Positions 5,868-6,505 of a DNA stretch of 6,505 nt are shown one piece after another. The number at the start of each line of letters is the position of its first letter. The first letter of the stretch is position 1. The notes under the pieces were generated by a model, which was not told where the DNA came from, ran no database searches, and saw only the letters and a program-made list of their open reading frames with translations. Origin of the DNA: Gammaproteobacteria bacterium (GTDB taxonomy: Bacteria; Pseudomonadota; Gammaproteobacteria; UBA9214); assembly GCA_020027635.1 (NCBI GenBank), contig JAHKKL010000097.1, positions 1 through 6,505 on the forward strand, given 5' to 3'. The translations under genes and the position numbers were made by a program.

Positions 5868-6023
5868 ATGCCCGCCAGCGTCATCACCGTTTATTCACCT
5901 GTGAACCTGCACTTCTTCGGGCATCTCAGGTGGACACCGGTCATCCTGCTCGGCTACGCCGCGAGCACCCTGACTCACCTGTGGATCAATTCCGCGACGT
6001 TCCAGCTGTTCACCGCAGGCTGA
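5868..6023 (+). pseudogene. Possible C-terminal remnant of a membrane protein gene
   Basis: The frame is open from an ATG at 5784, but only the part from about 5868 looks coding. Over its 51 sense codons 42 end in G or C, similar to the pot genes and unlike the surrounding tract. The product has hydrophobic and aromatic runs (VITVYSPVNLHFF, then WTPVILLGYAASTLTHLWIN), which look like the last helix or two of a polytopic membrane protein. No ribosome binding site precedes the ATG at 5868, and upstream sequence is not coding-like in any frame. A truncated leftover is therefore favoured over a working 51-residue protein. I do not recognise the family. The stop lies 26 nt from the converging dnaQ stop. 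Confidence 0.4.
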
Positions 6024-6049
6024 ATGGATTATCGGCAGACTTCTCCCGG

Positions 6050-6505
6050 CTAGTCCTCCAGCCGGCGCCAGACACAGGCGCCATTATGCGCCCGCTCAAT
6101 TGCATCCAAGCGCGTCCTGTGCGCCTCAAGTTCCTCGGCATTGGCGTGGATAACCCGCAAGGGAGGCCGGTCCGGCGGGAGCCGCCGGATGGGCTGCGTC
6201 TTTTCTCCGTGCACATCACCGCGGCTGTCCAAAGACAGCGTGGCCTGCCCACCGGTCATTGCCAGATAGACGTCGGCAAGTATTTCGGCATCCAGGAGTG
6301 CGCCATGCAGTTCGCGCTGTGAATTGTCTATCTGGTAGCGCTTGCACAAGGCATCAAGGTTGTTCCTCTGCCCGGGATGCAACCGGCGCGCGATTGCCAG
6401 GGTGTCTACGATGACACAGTGTTCCGAGAGCGGTTCAATGGGTTTACCGAGCAAAGCAAATTCGTGGTTAATGAACCCGACGTCGAACGGCGCATTATGT
6501 ATGAT
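6050..6505 (-). CDS. dnaQ: DNA polymerase III epsilon subunit (proofreading exonuclease), 5' part missing
   Basis: 3'-5' exonuclease that removes misincorporated bases in the Pol III core. The last 151 residues are present and the reading frame runs off the window, so about the first 95 residues, including the Exo I motif DxE, are absent. Seen are Exo II IHNAPFDVGFINHE (2-15 of the fragment, catalytic Asp8), and the Exo III-type HGALLDAEILADVYL (67-81, His67 and Asp72). GGQATLSL (85-92) follows, containing a QxxLxL beta-clamp-binding motif. The linker is followed by the tail that binds the alpha subunit, with RVIHANAEELEAHRTRLD (117-134) and the closing CVWR (144-147), as in enterobacterial DnaQ. 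The stop is TAG at 6050-6052. It is not co-directional with the pot operon. Confidence 0.93.
   Translation of the reverse strand: MIHNAPFDVGFINHEFALLGKPIEPLSEHCVIVDTLAIARRLHPGQRNNLDALCKRYQIDNSQRELHGALLDAEILADVYLAMTGGQATLSLDSRGDVHGEKTQPIRRLPPDRPPLRVIHANAEELEAHRTRLDAIERAHNGACVWRRLED

Overview
This window holds a complete putrescine-type polyamine ABC importer operon (potF-potG-potH-potI, all on the + strand, 442 to 4558). It is followed by a sparsely coding, AT-richer tract with small genes, and then the 3' part of dnaQ on the - strand, running off the right edge. The gene content and protein signatures (PotFGHI order, a DnaQ with the long Pol III alpha-binding tail, and a QxxLxL clamp motif) point to a gammaproteobacterium. 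The pot genes are GC-rich and GC3-biased, while the flanks (1 to 441 and about 4800 to 5780) look clearly less GC-rich. I cannot name a genus from sequence alone.

Layout. 1 to 441: non-coding leader with several short palindromes, a possible promoter and the potF ribosome binding site. 442 to 1539: potF, periplasmic binding protein. 1561 to 1604: a long stem-loop in the potF-potG gap. 1633 to 2775: potG ATPase. 2772 to 3728: potH permease. 3725 to 4558: potI permease. The last three genes are chained by 4-bp ATGA/GTGA stop-start overlaps. 4555 to 4788 (-): a 77-residue protein with a ferredoxin-like, heavy-metal-associated-domain-like pattern but no CxxC. It converges on potI, and the two stop codons share one CTAG. 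About 4790 to 5319: no convincing gene, but a repeat-flanked stem-loop just before the next gene. 5320 to 5520 (+): a small conserved-looking protein with a doubled DRR motif. 5521 to 5867: non-coding with several stem-loops. 5868 to 6023 (+): a short stretch with strong coding-like codon use that resembles the C-terminal end of a membrane protein, probably a remnant. 6050 to 6505 (-): dnaQ, lacking about its first 95 residues because of the window edge.

How it works together. PotF captures a polyamine in the periplasm and delivers it to the PotH/PotI channel, and two PotG subunits hydrolyse ATP to drive import. The stem-loop after potF fits the usual need for more binding protein than transporter, while the overlapping potG-H-I junctions fit equal, coupled synthesis. 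The genes to the right are not obviously related to transport. Nothing here amounts to a clearly new multi-gene system. The most interesting items are the CxxC-less HMA-like protein, the DRR protein in its repeat-bracketed setting, the structured tract at 5677 to 5778 and the intercistronic stem-loop.
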